Assembly: GCF_000716595.1 (NCBI RefSeq)
Contig: NZ_JNXC01000045.1
Span: forward strand, 1-50,330
Direction: 5' to 3'
DNA: 50,330 nt
DNA from: Saccharothrix sp. NRRL B-16314
GTDB lineage: Bacteria; Actinomycetota; Actinomycetes; Mycobacteriales; Pseudonocardiaceae
Position 1 is the stretch's first letter. The number at the start of each line of letters is the position of its first letter. Both the position numbers and the translations under genes were made by a program. Below the pieces are notes generated by a model. That model was not told the origin of the DNA, searched no databases, and saw only the letters and a program-made list of their open reading frames with translations. This document shows positions 15,859-23,481 of the stretch, one piece after another.

Positions 15859-16368
15859 CTAGTCGCCCGCGTGCCACACGCGGGAGGAGCCGATGGTCTG
15901 GCCGTGCGCCAGATCCTGGAGGGTCACCTGGACGCGCCATGGGTCCAGCCGCAGCACCTCGAACTTCGGATCCTCGGCGCCCTGCGCCCAGATGCCGAGC
16001 GGGTCGAAGCCCTGCCGGGTCGCCTCGGCGGCCACGATGCCCCACACGTGCCGCTTGTCACCGGGCTCCTCCACCCACGACGCCCGGCAGTCGGCGAAGA
16101 CCGCGTCGTGCGCCGAAGTCCAGTAGCCGCACGAGACGTAGGGCGTGTGCGCGAGGTGGGCGACCTTGGTGGGCGAGCGGCGGGTGCTGACCCACCCGAT
16201 CGGCGTGTCGCCGTCGATCTCCCACGTCACCCGCAGCACCCGCGTCCTCGGGCGGCCCTTGGTGTCGACGGTCGCGACCGTGCACCAACCGATGTCGCTC
16301 GTCAGCCGCACGAAGTCCTCGCGGAGTTCGGCGAACGGCGTTTCGACGCTGAACAGAGTGGAGGTCAC
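15859..16368 (-). CDS. PPOX-family flavin/F420-type split-barrel protein
   Basis: 169 residues, GTG start. The sequence runs from a CTVATVDTKGRPRTRVL strand pair (residues ~29-45) through VSTRRSPTKVAHLAHTPYVS to FEVLRLDPWRVQV, the pyridoxamine-phosphate-oxidase-like split barrel that binds FMN or F420. Members include oxidases, reductases and heme-binding proteins; the exact activity is not visible. It is transcribed with the P450 and divergently from the SRPBCC gene. A redox tailoring step in enediyne assembly is inferred. Confidence 0.8.
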   Translation of the reverse strand: MTSTLFSVETPFAELREDFVRLTSDIGWCTVATVDTKGRPRTRVLRVTWEIDGDTPIGWVSTRRSPTKVAHLAHTPYVSCGYWTSAHDAVFADCRASWVEEPGDKRHVWGIVAAEATRQGFDPLGIWAQGAEDPKFEVLRLDPWRVQVTLQDLAHGQTIGSSRVWHAGD

Positions 16369-16384
16369 CCGGGAAGAATAACGT

Positions 16385-16415
16385 CCACGATGGAATACTG
16401 CTACTGCTTTCTAAA
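16385..16415 (-). promoter_or_regulatory. Promoter island of the PPOX-P450 operon
   Basis: A+T-rich patch about 20-45 bases upstream of the GTG at 16368. On the minus strand it reads AGAAAGCAGTAGCAGTATTC. A similar AGAAAGTAGTAGC lies upstream of the adenosine-deaminase-like gene (minus strand near 35530-35545). A shared promoter element is possible. Confidence 0.35.
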
Positions 16416-16572
16416 GTGTTCACCGCAACGGCGGAGCCGCACCAGTGCGCATGACCGCAAGAGAATCGCCCGAAAGGGTTAAGAAAAGCGGCAGCACATG
16501 CCTCTGGGCACGCCGTTCACCGTGATAACTTCCGCCACACGAGAATGAATCGAACAGAAGGGTTCCACCACG

Positions 16573-17061
16573 ATGTCCAGCGCAGTTCCCCAGCTTGAGA
16601 ACATCCCGGTCATGGAGACCGGGATGCTGATCCGCAAGCCGGCGAACGAGGTTTTCGAGGCGATCGTGGATCCCGCGATCACCACGAAGTTCTGGTTCAC
16701 CGACAGCACCGGCCGGCTCGAACCCGGCGCCGAAGTGCGCTGGACGTGGTCGATGTACGACATGTCGTCGCCGGTCAAGGTCAAGGAGTTCGAACAGGAC
16801 CGCCGGCTCGTCGTCGAATGGGGTGACGAGCCCGCCACCACCACGGTCGAGTGGACGTTCGACGCGCGCGACGACGGCACGACGTTCGTCGAGGTGAAGG
16901 AGACCGGGTACGCGGGCGAGACGGGCGACGAGATCGTCGGCTGGGCGATCGGCTCGATGGGTGGGTTCACCCAGGCGCTCGCCGGGCTGAAGGCGTGGCT
17001 GGAGCACAAGGTCCAGCTGGGACTGACCGAGGACCGGTTCCCCGACGGCCACCCCGCCTGA
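16573..17061 (+). CDS. SRPBCC/AHSA1-domain protein, possible CalC-like self-protection protein
   Basis: 162 residues, ATG start. The layout fits the START/AHSA1 ligand-binding fold: ETGMLIRKPANEVFEAIVD (first strand and helix), KFWFTDSTGRLEPGAEVRW, VKVKEFEQDRRLVVEW, TTVEWTFDARDDGTTFVEV, and a long C-terminal helix from ~residue 128. Calicheamicin producers use a protein of this fold, CalC, which is cleaved by the activated enediyne in a self-sacrifice mechanism. Membership in this superfamily is well supported; the CalC-type role is inferred only from fold and location. Divergent from PPOX-P450. Confidence 0.8.
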   Translation: MSSAVPQLENIPVMETGMLIRKPANEVFEAIVDPAITTKFWFTDSTGRLEPGAEVRWTWSMYDMSSPVKVKEFEQDRRLVVEWGDEPATTTVEWTFDARDDGTTFVEVKETGYAGETGDEIVGWAIGSMGGFTQALAGLKAWLEHKVQLGLTEDRFPDGHPA

Positions 17062-17422
17062 TCGGACGAGGGGTGCCGCCCAGGACGGCGCTCCGGGCGG
17101 CGCGGCACCGGGTCTGCCGCGTCGCCTTGGGCGGCATCCCTCATCCGGCCAGCGGCGCGCGGCACACCCGGCCGGCGGCGTTCGGGGCGGCACACCCGGT
17201 CGGCGGCGTTCGGGGCAGCGCACCCGGTCGGCGGCGCCCGGGGCGGCACACCCGGTCGGCGGCGCCCGGGGCGGCACCCCTCATGCCGCGTCGTCCCACG
17301 CGAACCCCCGTCCGGCCGGCGTTTCCACGGGGCGGCAGAGCTCGTCCGGCTGGAGTCGCCTTCGGGTGGCGCACCTCATCCCCTCGGCGTTGCCCTGTCG
17401 GCGTTGCGGGCTCAGCGCGCGA
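17062..17422. other. Gene-free, GC-extreme spacer with degenerate repeats
   Basis: 361 bases between two convergent genes. It holds the 28-bp array at 17160-17271 and scattered copies of GGCGGCAYCCCTCAT-like words before and after it. No convincing codon structure on either strand. Confidence 0.6.
17160..17271. repeat. Tandem array of four 28-bp repeats
   Basis: Four units of exactly 28 bases (17160-17187, 17188-17215, 17216-17243, 17244-17271), each close to CGGCACACCCGGTCGGCGGC followed by GTTCGGGG or GCCCGGGG, plus a partial fifth. Differences are one to a few bases. Unit length is not a multiple of three and there are no unique spacers, so it is a minisatellite and not a CRISPR or coding repeat. 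Confidence 0.85.
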
Positions 17423-18259
17423 TCACCACGACGGCGGCAGGGGGTCGCCGGTTTCCAGCAGCGTCTTCAGGTTCGCGATCAGCTCCGGCCAGCCGCCGCT
17501 GCCGGGCAGCTTGCCGCTGATCGCCGCGCACATCACGCTGTCCGGGTCGAAGTCGTCGTGCGTCACGGTGAGCCGGACGGCCTTGACCGCCGCGTCCTCC
17601 GGCGCCGGCTCGATCTCGAACGTCACCTTCGACCGCTTCTCCTTGAGCAGCTCGGCGAACTTCTCCTCGCTCCAGCCGAAGTGCTCGGCGTGCTCGGGCT
17701 GGAACAGGTGCCAGCTGTAGGACAGCCGCCGGTACGGCTCGGCCTCCAGGACCACCTGCTGGAGGTCCTTGGCCTCCTCGGTGGGCGCGTTCTGCCACAA
17801 CACCGGCGACCCGACCTGCCAGTCCGACTCCAACGCGACACCGGACCAGTAGCGGCGGGTGAAAGCGGGGTCCGTCAACGCCTGCCACAGCCGTTCCGGC
17901 GTGGTGTTGATGTAGGTCGTGTAGACGAACTCGGTGTTGCCCATGGGGATGTGCTCCGATTCAAGCGCTCGTTTGAGGTCATCGAGGGTGCGCACCCGTT
18001 CCCGCGCGTACTGGTCGATCCAGCGGTCCGCGATGGCGTTGATCGGCGCCGCGTTCAGGTGGTGCAGCTTCTCCCGGCCGCGCCACATCGTCGTCACCAG
18101 GTTCGCCGCTTCCAGCACGGCCAGGTGCTTGCTCACCGACTGCCTGGTCATGTCCAGGCCCGCGCACAGCTCGCGCAGGCTCTGGCCGTTGCGGGCGTTC
18201 AGGCTGTCGAGCAACCTCCGCCGGCTGACGTCCGCCAGCGCCTTGAACACCTCGTCCAT
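17423..18259 (-). CDS. ArsR-type regulator fused to SRPBCC/AHSA1 domain
   Basis: 278 residues from the ATG at 18257-18259 (MDEVFKALADVSRRRLLDSL); the upstream extension has no family match. Residues 1-90 form an ArsR winged helix (LRELCAGLDMTRQSVSKHLA, HLNAAPI). Residues ~110-278 are an AHSA1/SRPBCC domain (FVYTTYINTTPERLWQALTD, FTRRYWSGVALESDWQVGSP, then a C-terminal helix). Fusions of this type are common in actinomycetes and may sense a small ligand with the SRPBCC domain. No metal-binding Cys cluster is seen in the ArsR part. It lies 64 bases after the solute-binding protein gene and converges with the stand-alone SRPBCC gene across the repeat array. Confidence 0.88.
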   Translation of the reverse strand: MDEVFKALADVSRRRLLDSLNARNGQSLRELCAGLDMTRQSVSKHLAVLEAANLVTTMWRGREKLHHLNAAPINAIADRWIDQYARERVRTLDDLKRALESEHIPMGNTEFVYTTYINTTPERLWQALTDPAFTRRYWSGVALESDWQVGSPVLWQNAPTEEAKDLQQVVLEAEPYRRLSYSWHLFQPEHAEHFGWSEEKFAELLKEKRSKVTFEIEPAPEDAAVKAVRLTVTHDDFDPDSVMCAAISGKLPGSGGWPELIANLKTLLETGDPLPPSW

Positions 18260-18323
18260 TCCACACCACCCGGACATGCAGTCTCTCGGCTGCCTGAACA
18301 GTAGGTAGACCGGCCGCTGCGTG

Positions 18324-20084
18324 TCAATTCGACGGCTCACCCCGAGCGTCGTCGGCGAGCCACAGGTTGGTCAGGTCGCCGTTGAGCACCGGGTAGGGCA
18401 GCCAGTTGCGGACGCGGGTCGAGTGGAACCAGTACTGGTGCGCGAACAGCACCGGCACGATCGCGGCGTCCCGCAGGACTTCCGCCTCCACCTCCCGGAA
18501 CAGCTCGCCGGCTCGCTGCTCGTCGGCGGAGGTGAGGGCGGCGGTCAGGAGTTCGTTGACCCGCTCGTTGCGGTAGCGGCCGAAGTTCGCGCCCCAGTCG
18601 CCGTCCTCCGGCACGTCGCGGCTGTCGAACAGCGGCTGGAGGTAGGTCCGGGCGTTGTTGCCGTACCAGTCGGGTTCCCAGCCGGTGAGGGCCAGCTCCC
18701 AGTCGCCGGTCCGCGCGGATGCCGTGGAGGAGAAGAACTCCGAGAACAGCTCGGTGATCGACGCGGGCACGAGTTCCACCCGGATTCCCGCCCTGGCCAA
18801 CGATTCCCGCACCGCCTCGGCCGTGGCGGGGTGGATGTCGCGGTCGCGGAAGACCAGCCGGAGGGTCAGCCCGTCCGGGTAGCCGGCCTCCGCCAGCAGT
18901 CGCCGCGCCCGCTCCGGGTCCCCCCGGCCGGCGTCCGTCCCGTGCGGCCGGGTCTCCCGGTGTGCCAGGCACAGCGGTGGCAGCACCTGGTCGGCGATGT
19001 CGTTCAGCCGGGGGCCGCCCCACACCTCCGACACGGCGGCCTTGTCCACCGCGTACTGCAGCGCGGTGCGGACGGCCCGCTTGCCGGTGGCACCGTCCTG
19101 CGCGGGGCTCGCGAAGTTGACCACGATGTAGGGGCTGAACAGTCCGGCCGGGTAGACCTCCAGCCTCGGGTCGTCGGTCGCCAGCAACGGCGGCAGTTCC
19201 TCGGTGAGGGGCTGGATGTCCCACAGCATGTCCGCCTCGCCGACCGCCACCAGGTCGTGCGCTTCCCGCTCGTCCAGTCCCTCACGGATCACGATGCCGT
19301 CGATGTGGGCGGCGCGGAGGTCGTCGGTCGCCGGGTCCCAGGCGGGGTTGCGGCGCAACTCGATCCGCTCGCGCGGCACGTACCCGGTGAGCCGGTACGG
19401 CCCGCTCGCGATGATCGCCTGGTCCAGCTCGGGGCTGCCGGGCACGAAGTCCAGGTACTCCACCGGCGCCGGCGTCGCGAACGGGAGCGCCAGCATGTTG
19501 AGGAAGTCCGACATGGGGTACCGGGTGGTGAAGACGACCTCGGTGTCGTTCAGCGCCACCACGCCGCTGATGGGGGTCTCCTCCAGGCGTTCCGCGACTT
19601 CCTGCGCGGTGCCCGGTGCGTCGGCCAGCGCGTCCCTGAACTCGGCCATTCCGTCGACGGCGTTGAGGTAGTAGGCCAGGCCGGGGCTGTTGGCCATCGG
19701 GTGCGCGAGCCGCTTGATCCCGCGCACGACGTCCCCCGCGGTGATCGGGCGCGGCCCGCCCGGGGCGTCCCAGCGGATGCCGTCGCGCAGGGTGAACGCG
19801 AACCGGGTGCCGTCACGCGTCACCAGGCCGTTCGCCGCGGTCGGCACCTCCACCGCGAGGTCCGCGACGAGCTTGCCCGCCTCTTCGCGGTTCCGACTGG
19901 CGACGTACCCGACGAGCTGACGGGTGTACGCACGCAGGATTCCCCTGGTCACCGTGTGGTAGGCCAGCGCCGGGTCGAGGTGGTCGACGTCCCCCGCGCC
20001 CACCATGGTCAGCGTGCCGCCGCGCCGGGGCGTCGTGCGCCCGTCCGCGCCGCGGGTCAGGTCGAGCGTCTCCGGTCGCGCCAC
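18324..20084 (-). CDS. Family-5 (peptide/nickel type) extracellular solute-binding protein lacking a signal peptide
   Basis: 586 residues from GTG 20082-20084, which has GGGAGGA seven bases upstream; a longer frame to 20126 would run through the operator. Family-5 features: GGTLTMVGAGDVDHLDPAL near the N-terminus, TLRDGIRWDAP, ASGPYRLTGYVP, VNFASPAQDGATGKRAVRTA, ARRLLAEAGYPDGLTL, and a WEPDWYGNNARTYLQPLF region. These proteins normally deliver peptides to ABC permeases from outside the membrane. Here the N-terminus (VARPETLDLTRGADG) is polar, with neither signal sequence nor lipobox, and no permease or ATPase genes are adjacent. It may bind the product or a precursor in the cytosol; this is inference. 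Confidence 0.88.
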   Translation of the reverse strand: MARPETLDLTRGADGRTTPRRGGTLTMVGAGDVDHLDPALAYHTVTRGILRAYTRQLVGYVASRNREEAGKLVADLAVEVPTAANGLVTRDGTRFAFTLRDGIRWDAPGGPRPITAGDVVRGIKRLAHPMANSPGLAYYLNAVDGMAEFRDALADAPGTAQEVAERLEETPISGVVALNDTEVVFTTRYPMSDFLNMLALPFATPAPVEYLDFVPGSPELDQAIIASGPYRLTGYVPRERIELRRNPAWDPATDDLRAAHIDGIVIREGLDEREAHDLVAVGEADMLWDIQPLTEELPPLLATDDPRLEVYPAGLFSPYIVVNFASPAQDGATGKRAVRTALQYAVDKAAVSEVWGGPRLNDIADQVLPPLCLAHRETRPHGTDAGRGDPERARRLLAEAGYPDGLTLRLVFRDRDIHPATAEAVRESLARAGIRVELVPASITELFSEFFSSTASARTGDWELALTGWEPDWYGNNARTYLQPLFDSRDVPEDGDWGANFGRYRNERVNELLTAALTSADEQRAGELFREVEAEVLRDAAIVPVLFAHQYWFHSTRVRNWLPYPVLNGDLTNLWLADDARGEPSN

Positions 20085-20100
20085 GGACGCACTCCTCCCA

Positions 20101-20124
20101 GTTGCTAACATTTCTAGTAGCAAC
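20101..20124. promoter_or_regulatory. Operator-like inverted repeat GTTGCTA-N10-TAGCAAC
   Basis: Perfect 7-bp arms (20101-20107, 20118-20124) with an A+T-rich 10-base spacer, 17 bases upstream of the solute-binding protein GTG. The same heptamer stands as a single arm before HxlR copies 1 and 3. This is a good candidate binding site for one of the cluster's HxlR regulators. Confidence 0.65.
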
Positions 20125-20194
20125 ATACCGGGAGGGTGCGGCCGGGACCAGCCTGCGGGCGGCGGTCACCGACGAGCTTGTCACTGGCGAGCGG

Positions 20195-20866
20195 TCACTG
20201 GCGAGCGGGAGCACCCGTTTCCAGGCCGAGCAGCTCGCAGCACCGGACCACGGCGTCCATGTCGCCTTCCAGCACGAGCCGGCCCGTCACCATCGCCATG
20301 AGCGGGGTGAGGTGGCCGCCGCCGATCTGCACGAACGTGGCCGCGTCGGTCTTGGCGCGCATCACCGGCTCGGTCGCCGCGCCCTTGACGGCACGGGCCC
20401 GACCGTCGGCCACGGCGACGTGGAACACCTGGTCGTCCACCTGGAACTCGTAGCTCTCGGCCGCGTCGGACGCCCGCCCCTGGTCCAGCATGGCCTCGAC
20501 GGCGAGGAAGCCCCACTGCGGGCGCACGGCGTCCTCCGCGCGCAGCTCGCCGACGAACTCCATGCCCCAGCGGGCCAGGCCCAGGATCACCGGGCGCAGC
20601 TCCTCGCCGACCGGCGTCAGCGCGTAGGCCAGCTGCGCGCCGGTGCCGCGCACGTCGACCTGCTCGATGACGCCCTTCGCGACCAGGAACTTCAACCGCT
20701 CGGCGAGCAGGTTCGTGCCGAGTCCGGGCAGGTTCGCCAGGAGGTCGCTGTACCGCGCGGGCCCCATCAGCAGCTCACGCACGATCAGCAGGGTCCACCG
20801 CTCGCCCACGACGTCGAGACCCGACGCGAGGCCGCAGAACTGCTGGTAGGTCCGCTTGGTCGTCAT
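20195..20866 (-). CDS. HxlR-family regulator with C-terminal SCP2-like domain (copy 2)
   Basis: 223 residues, ATG preceded by GGAGGTG. HxlR winged helix: QQFCGLASGLDVVGERWTLL, RELLMGPARYSDLLANLPGL, GTNLLAERLKFLVAKGVIEQ. SCP2-like half: SYEFQVDDQVFHVAVADGRA, TDAATFVQIGGGHLTPLMAM, LEGDMDAVVRCCELL. It differs from copies 1 and 3 in the recognition region (ARYSDLLANLPGL against ARFNEMMDNLPGI) and in the wing. That agrees with its different upstream inverted repeat and suggests a distinct operator. It lies between the beta-propeller gene and the solute-binding protein gene on the same strand. Confidence 0.9.
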   Translation of the reverse strand: MTTKRTYQQFCGLASGLDVVGERWTLLIVRELLMGPARYSDLLANLPGLGTNLLAERLKFLVAKGVIEQVDVRGTGAQLAYALTPVGEELRPVILGLARWGMEFVGELRAEDAVRPQWGFLAVEAMLDQGRASDAAESYEFQVDDQVFHVAVADGRARAVKGAATEPVMRAKTDAATFVQIGGGHLTPLMAMVTGRLVLEGDMDAVVRCCELLGLETGAPARQ

Positions 20867-20885
20867 CGTTCACCTCCACCACACC

Positions 20886-20907
20886 CCGCTATTGTATCCG
20901 ATAGCGG
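20886..20907. promoter_or_regulatory. Operator-like inverted repeat CCGCTAT-N8-ATAGCGG before HxlR copy 2
   Basis: Perfect 7-bp arms (20886-20892 and 20901-20907) with the spacer TGTATCCG, 20 bases upstream of the ATG at 20866. The position suggests autoregulation. A related CGCTAT-N8-ATAG sequence precedes the glycosyltransferase gene, and a fused palindrome precedes the gene at 444. Confidence 0.6.
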
Positions 20908-20939
20908 CCTTGCTGCGGTGCGATGCGGGATCTACGGGT

Positions 20940-21581
20940 TCACTCGGTGCCGTCGATGCCCGGCACCTCGATCGCCCGCAGTTGGAGGTTGGTGTGGTCG
21001 CAGTACCAGATCCGGCTTCCGTCCCAGGTCAGACCGGTCGGGTTGCCCGCGACGTGGTAGGACGCGACCTCCCGACGCCGGGCGATGTCGACCAGGTTGA
21101 TGGTCCCGCCGCCGTAGTCGGCGTAGGCGAGGAAGTGGTCGGAGACGGTCAGGCCCGCGATCGGGTGGGAGACCGGGATGGAGTCGAGGAGCCTGCCGTC
21201 GTCCGCGTCGCGCAGGTCGAGCACCCGCAGGTCCTCGTAGCCGAACCAGATGCCGTCCCGGGCGGCCTCCAAGCCGCACAGCACGTTGCCGGGTCGGGGG
21301 TTGGGGATCTCCTCCACGACGTCGCCACCGGCGGGGTCGACCACCTGGAGCGCACGGCGTTCGCCGACGACCTGGACGAGGTTGCCCGACAGGGTGGTGA
21401 GGTCGGTGCGCACCTCGGGGCACGGGACGCGGTGCTCGACCTGCCCGGTGACCGGGTCCAGCGCCATGATCTCGTTGGACACCGACTCGGAGAACCACAG
21501 GAACTCCCCCGACCAGGTCAGGCCGCACAGCTTGAGGGCGCGGACCGGGATGTCGCGGACGGTGCCTACGGAGATGGGCAT
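20940..21581 (-). CDS. Beta-propeller-like protein (SMP-30/YncE type), function unknown
   Basis: 213 residues from ATG 21579-21581 (MPISVGTVRDIPVRALKLCG); the longer frame has no supporting signal. Repeated blade-like phrases are visible: LTWSGEFLWFSESVSNEIMA, LEAARDGIWFGYEDLRVLDL, SDHFLAYADYGGGTINLVDI and LTWDGSRIWYCDHTNLQLRA. These G-x-x-W-F/Y patterns are typical of SMP-30/virginiamycin B lyase-like propellers. No signal peptide, so cytosolic. The length suits about five or six blades. It is located between HxlR copies 2 and 3. Binding or lactone/epoxide hydrolysis are possible activities, but none can be assigned. Confidence 0.7.
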   Translation of the reverse strand: MPISVGTVRDIPVRALKLCGLTWSGEFLWFSESVSNEIMALDPVTGQVEHRVPCPEVRTDLTTLSGNLVQVVGERRALQVVDPAGGDVVEEIPNPRPGNVLCGLEAARDGIWFGYEDLRVLDLRDADDGRLLDSIPVSHPIAGLTVSDHFLAYADYGGGTINLVDIARRREVASYHVAGNPTGLTWDGSRIWYCDHTNLQLRAIEVPGIDGTE

Positions 21582-21747
21582 TCGGGCGCTCCTTCGTCGG
21601 GGAGGTCGCGCAGCGGGATCGCACAGTGTGAGCCGTGGAGCGGGGTCGCGCAGGAGGTCGCGCAGTCCAGGCGCAGCGAACACCCGATCGACTGCTAGCC
21701 GAATTTAAACCAGTGCCGGCGGCCCCGCAACCAGGCGCCCGAGGCGG

Positions 21748-22446
21748 TTAGTTCGACACCGGGAGATCCGACCGCGCCGCCTCGGACCAGCCCAGCATCC
21801 GCGTGCAGCGGTCGATCGCACCGGGATCGCCCTCGATCCGGACCCGGCCCGTCGCGATGGCGATGAACGGCGTGACCAGGTTCGCGCCGAGCCGCACGAA
21901 CGTGCGGGGATCGCCCACCACCACGAGGTCCGGGTCCGCCGCGCCACCGGAGGCGAACGTCGCCTGGCCTCCCTTCACCTCGATCAGGAACGCCTCGTCG
22001 CCGATCCGGAACTCGTAGACCTCGTGCACGTCGGGGACCGCGTCCTCCCGCACCATCGCCTGCACCGCGAGGAACGCCCACTTCGGGTGGGCGACGCCTT
22101 CCGCGTCGCCCTCGCCCAGGAACGCCATGCCCCACCGGGCGAAAGCCAGCAGCGGCGCGCGCAACTCGCGCCCGCGCTCGGTGAGCTGGTAGAGCTTGCC
22201 CCGCCCGTCGCCCACGACCGGCAACTGCTCGACCACGCCCGTCTCGGCCAGCATGCGGAGGCGTTCGGCGAGCAGGTTGGGGCCGATGCCCGGCAGGTTG
22301 TCCATCATCTCGTTGAACCGGGCGGGGCTGACCAGCAGCTCGCGGACGATCAGCAGCGTCCAGCGCTCGCCGACGACGTTCAGCCCGGCGGCGAGGCCGC
22401 AGAACTGCCCGTAGTCCCGCTTTCCAGCGACCACCAGCGCCACCAT
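21748..22446 (-). CDS. HxlR-family regulator with C-terminal SCP2-like domain (copy 3)
   Basis: 232 residues, ATG start with GAGG directly upstream. Strongly similar to copy 1 through the whole chain: GKRDYGQFCGLAAGLNVVGE, RWTLLIVRELL, RFNEMMDNLPGIGPNLLAER, GDGRGKLYQLTERG, YEFRIGDEAFLIEVKGGQ, RIEGDPGAIDRCTRMLG. The recognition helix region NEMMDNLPGIGPN is almost identical to copy 1, so the two may read the same operator, presumably the GTTGCTA element found before both genes. The SCP2-like half suggests a hydrophobic ligand. Monocistronic by spacing (166 bases before the propeller gene). Confidence 0.9.
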   Translation of the reverse strand: MVALVVAGKRDYGQFCGLAAGLNVVGERWTLLIVRELLVSPARFNEMMDNLPGIGPNLLAERLRMLAETGVVEQLPVVGDGRGKLYQLTERGRELRAPLLAFARWGMAFLGEGDAEGVAHPKWAFLAVQAMVREDAVPDVHEVYEFRIGDEAFLIEVKGGQATFASGGAADPDLVVVGDPRTFVRLGANLVTPFIAIATGRVRIEGDPGAIDRCTRMLGWSEAARSDLPVSN

Positions 22447-22474
22447 CCTCGACCCGGTAGGGGAACGTCGAGCG

Positions 22475-22481
22475 TAGCAAC
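22475..22481. promoter_or_regulatory. TAGCAAC half-site in the promoter of HxlR copy 3
   Basis: The heptamer shared with the repeats at 20101-20124 and 2806-2812, 29 bases before the ATG at 22446. Confidence 0.4.
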
Positions 22482-22593
22482 GGCGCGGCGGGCGTTCTCC
22501 CCCCGATTCGGGAGGTCGAGCGGAAGCCGCGCCGGCCGGAGCGGTGGCGGAAGCGCTGGAGGGAACGGTGGTGTGGGCGGGCGGAGGCGCCCC

Positions 22594-23481
22594 TCACGAA
22601 GCCCGTGCGCCGGCGAGGTCGAGGGCGGTGCGGAGTGCGGCGATGTGGTCGGGTGTGCTGCCGCAGCAACCGCCCAGAACCCGCGCGCCGTGCTCGTCGT
22701 GCCAGCGGGCCAGGGTTTGGGCGAACTCGTCGGAGGTCACCGCCGTGGCCGGCGGCTCGTCGTGCTCGGCCGGACGTCGCTCCAGGTTCGGGTAGGCACC
22801 GATGACACCCGAACAGGCGGCGCGCAGGACTTCCAGGCACCGCTCGGTGCGGTCCAACGACGTGCAGTTGACCAGCACGGCCTCCGCTCCCCCGTCCTCG
22901 ACCGCTCGGGCGGCCTCGGCCAGCGACTCACCGGACAGCAGCCGGGCGTCGTCACCGCAGACGAAGCCCACCCACGCGCGCAGACCGGCGTCACGGGCGG
23001 CGGCCAGCGCGATGCGTGCCTCCCGCACCGTGTTGACGGTCTCGACCAGCACGAGGTCCACCCCCGCACGCGACAGTTCGGTGGCTAGCCACCGATGCTC
23101 TTCGCGCAGCTCGTCGTCGGACGGCACGAGGTCGGGACGGTAGGCGTCCTCGACCGGCGCGACCGATGCCGCGACCAGCGCGTCCGGGCAGTCGGCGGCC
23201 CGACGTGCGGACTGCGCCACCCCGACGGCCGCGTGGACCATCCACGCGAGGCCCGCGGCGTCCAGGCCCATCCCGCGCAGCGCCCGCAGGTTGCAGCGGA
23301 ACGTCGCGGCGGTCACCACCTCCGCGCCCGCCTCCAGGTAGCGCCGGTGCACGTCGCGCAGCCGGGTGCGGTTCGCCTCCGTGATCAGTGCCTTCGTCGT
23401 CCACCACGGTGGCCGCACCACCAGCCCGCCGCGTTGCAGCTCGGTGGCGACACCCCCGTCGAGCAACGTCGTCCCGTTCAT
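22594..23481 (-). CDS. Homocysteine S-methyltransferase family protein (cluster copy)
   Basis: 295 residues. It begins LLDGGVATELQRGG and shows the zinc ligands of the family: NCTS (residue ~208) and GGCCGS (~272-277). The central AGAEVVTAATFRCN and LVLVETVNTVREARIALAAA motifs complete the TIM barrel. Members transfer methyl groups from S-methylmethionine or SAM to homocysteine or related thiols. The ATG overlaps the stop of the PLP enzyme (ATGA), so the two work in one operon. A second, more typical member is at 41898. In this setting it may recycle methionine or methylate a thiol on the pathway; both are inference. Confidence 0.88.
   Translation of the reverse strand: MNGTTLLDGGVATELQRGGLVVRPPWWTTKALITEANRTRLRDVHRRYLEAGAEVVTAATFRCNLRALRGMGLDAAGLAWMVHAAVGVAQSARRAADCPDALVAASVAPVEDAYRPDLVPSDDELREEHRWLATELSRAGVDLVLVETVNTVREARIALAAARDAGLRAWVGFVCGDDARLLSGESLAEAARAVEDGGAEAVLVNCTSLDRTERCLEVLRAACSGVIGAYPNLERRPAEHDEPPATAVTSDEFAQTLARWHDEHGARVLGGCCGSTPDHIAALRTALDLAGARAS

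Noticed and set aside
17160..17271. Possible CRISPR array
   Set aside because: Repeats directly abut without unique spacers and there are no cas genes.
20085..20126. Longer start for the solute-binding protein (MLLLEMLATG)
   Set aside because: It would translate through the perfect GTTGCTA inverted repeat and lacks an RBS, while the GTG at 20084 has GGGAGGA at good spacing.
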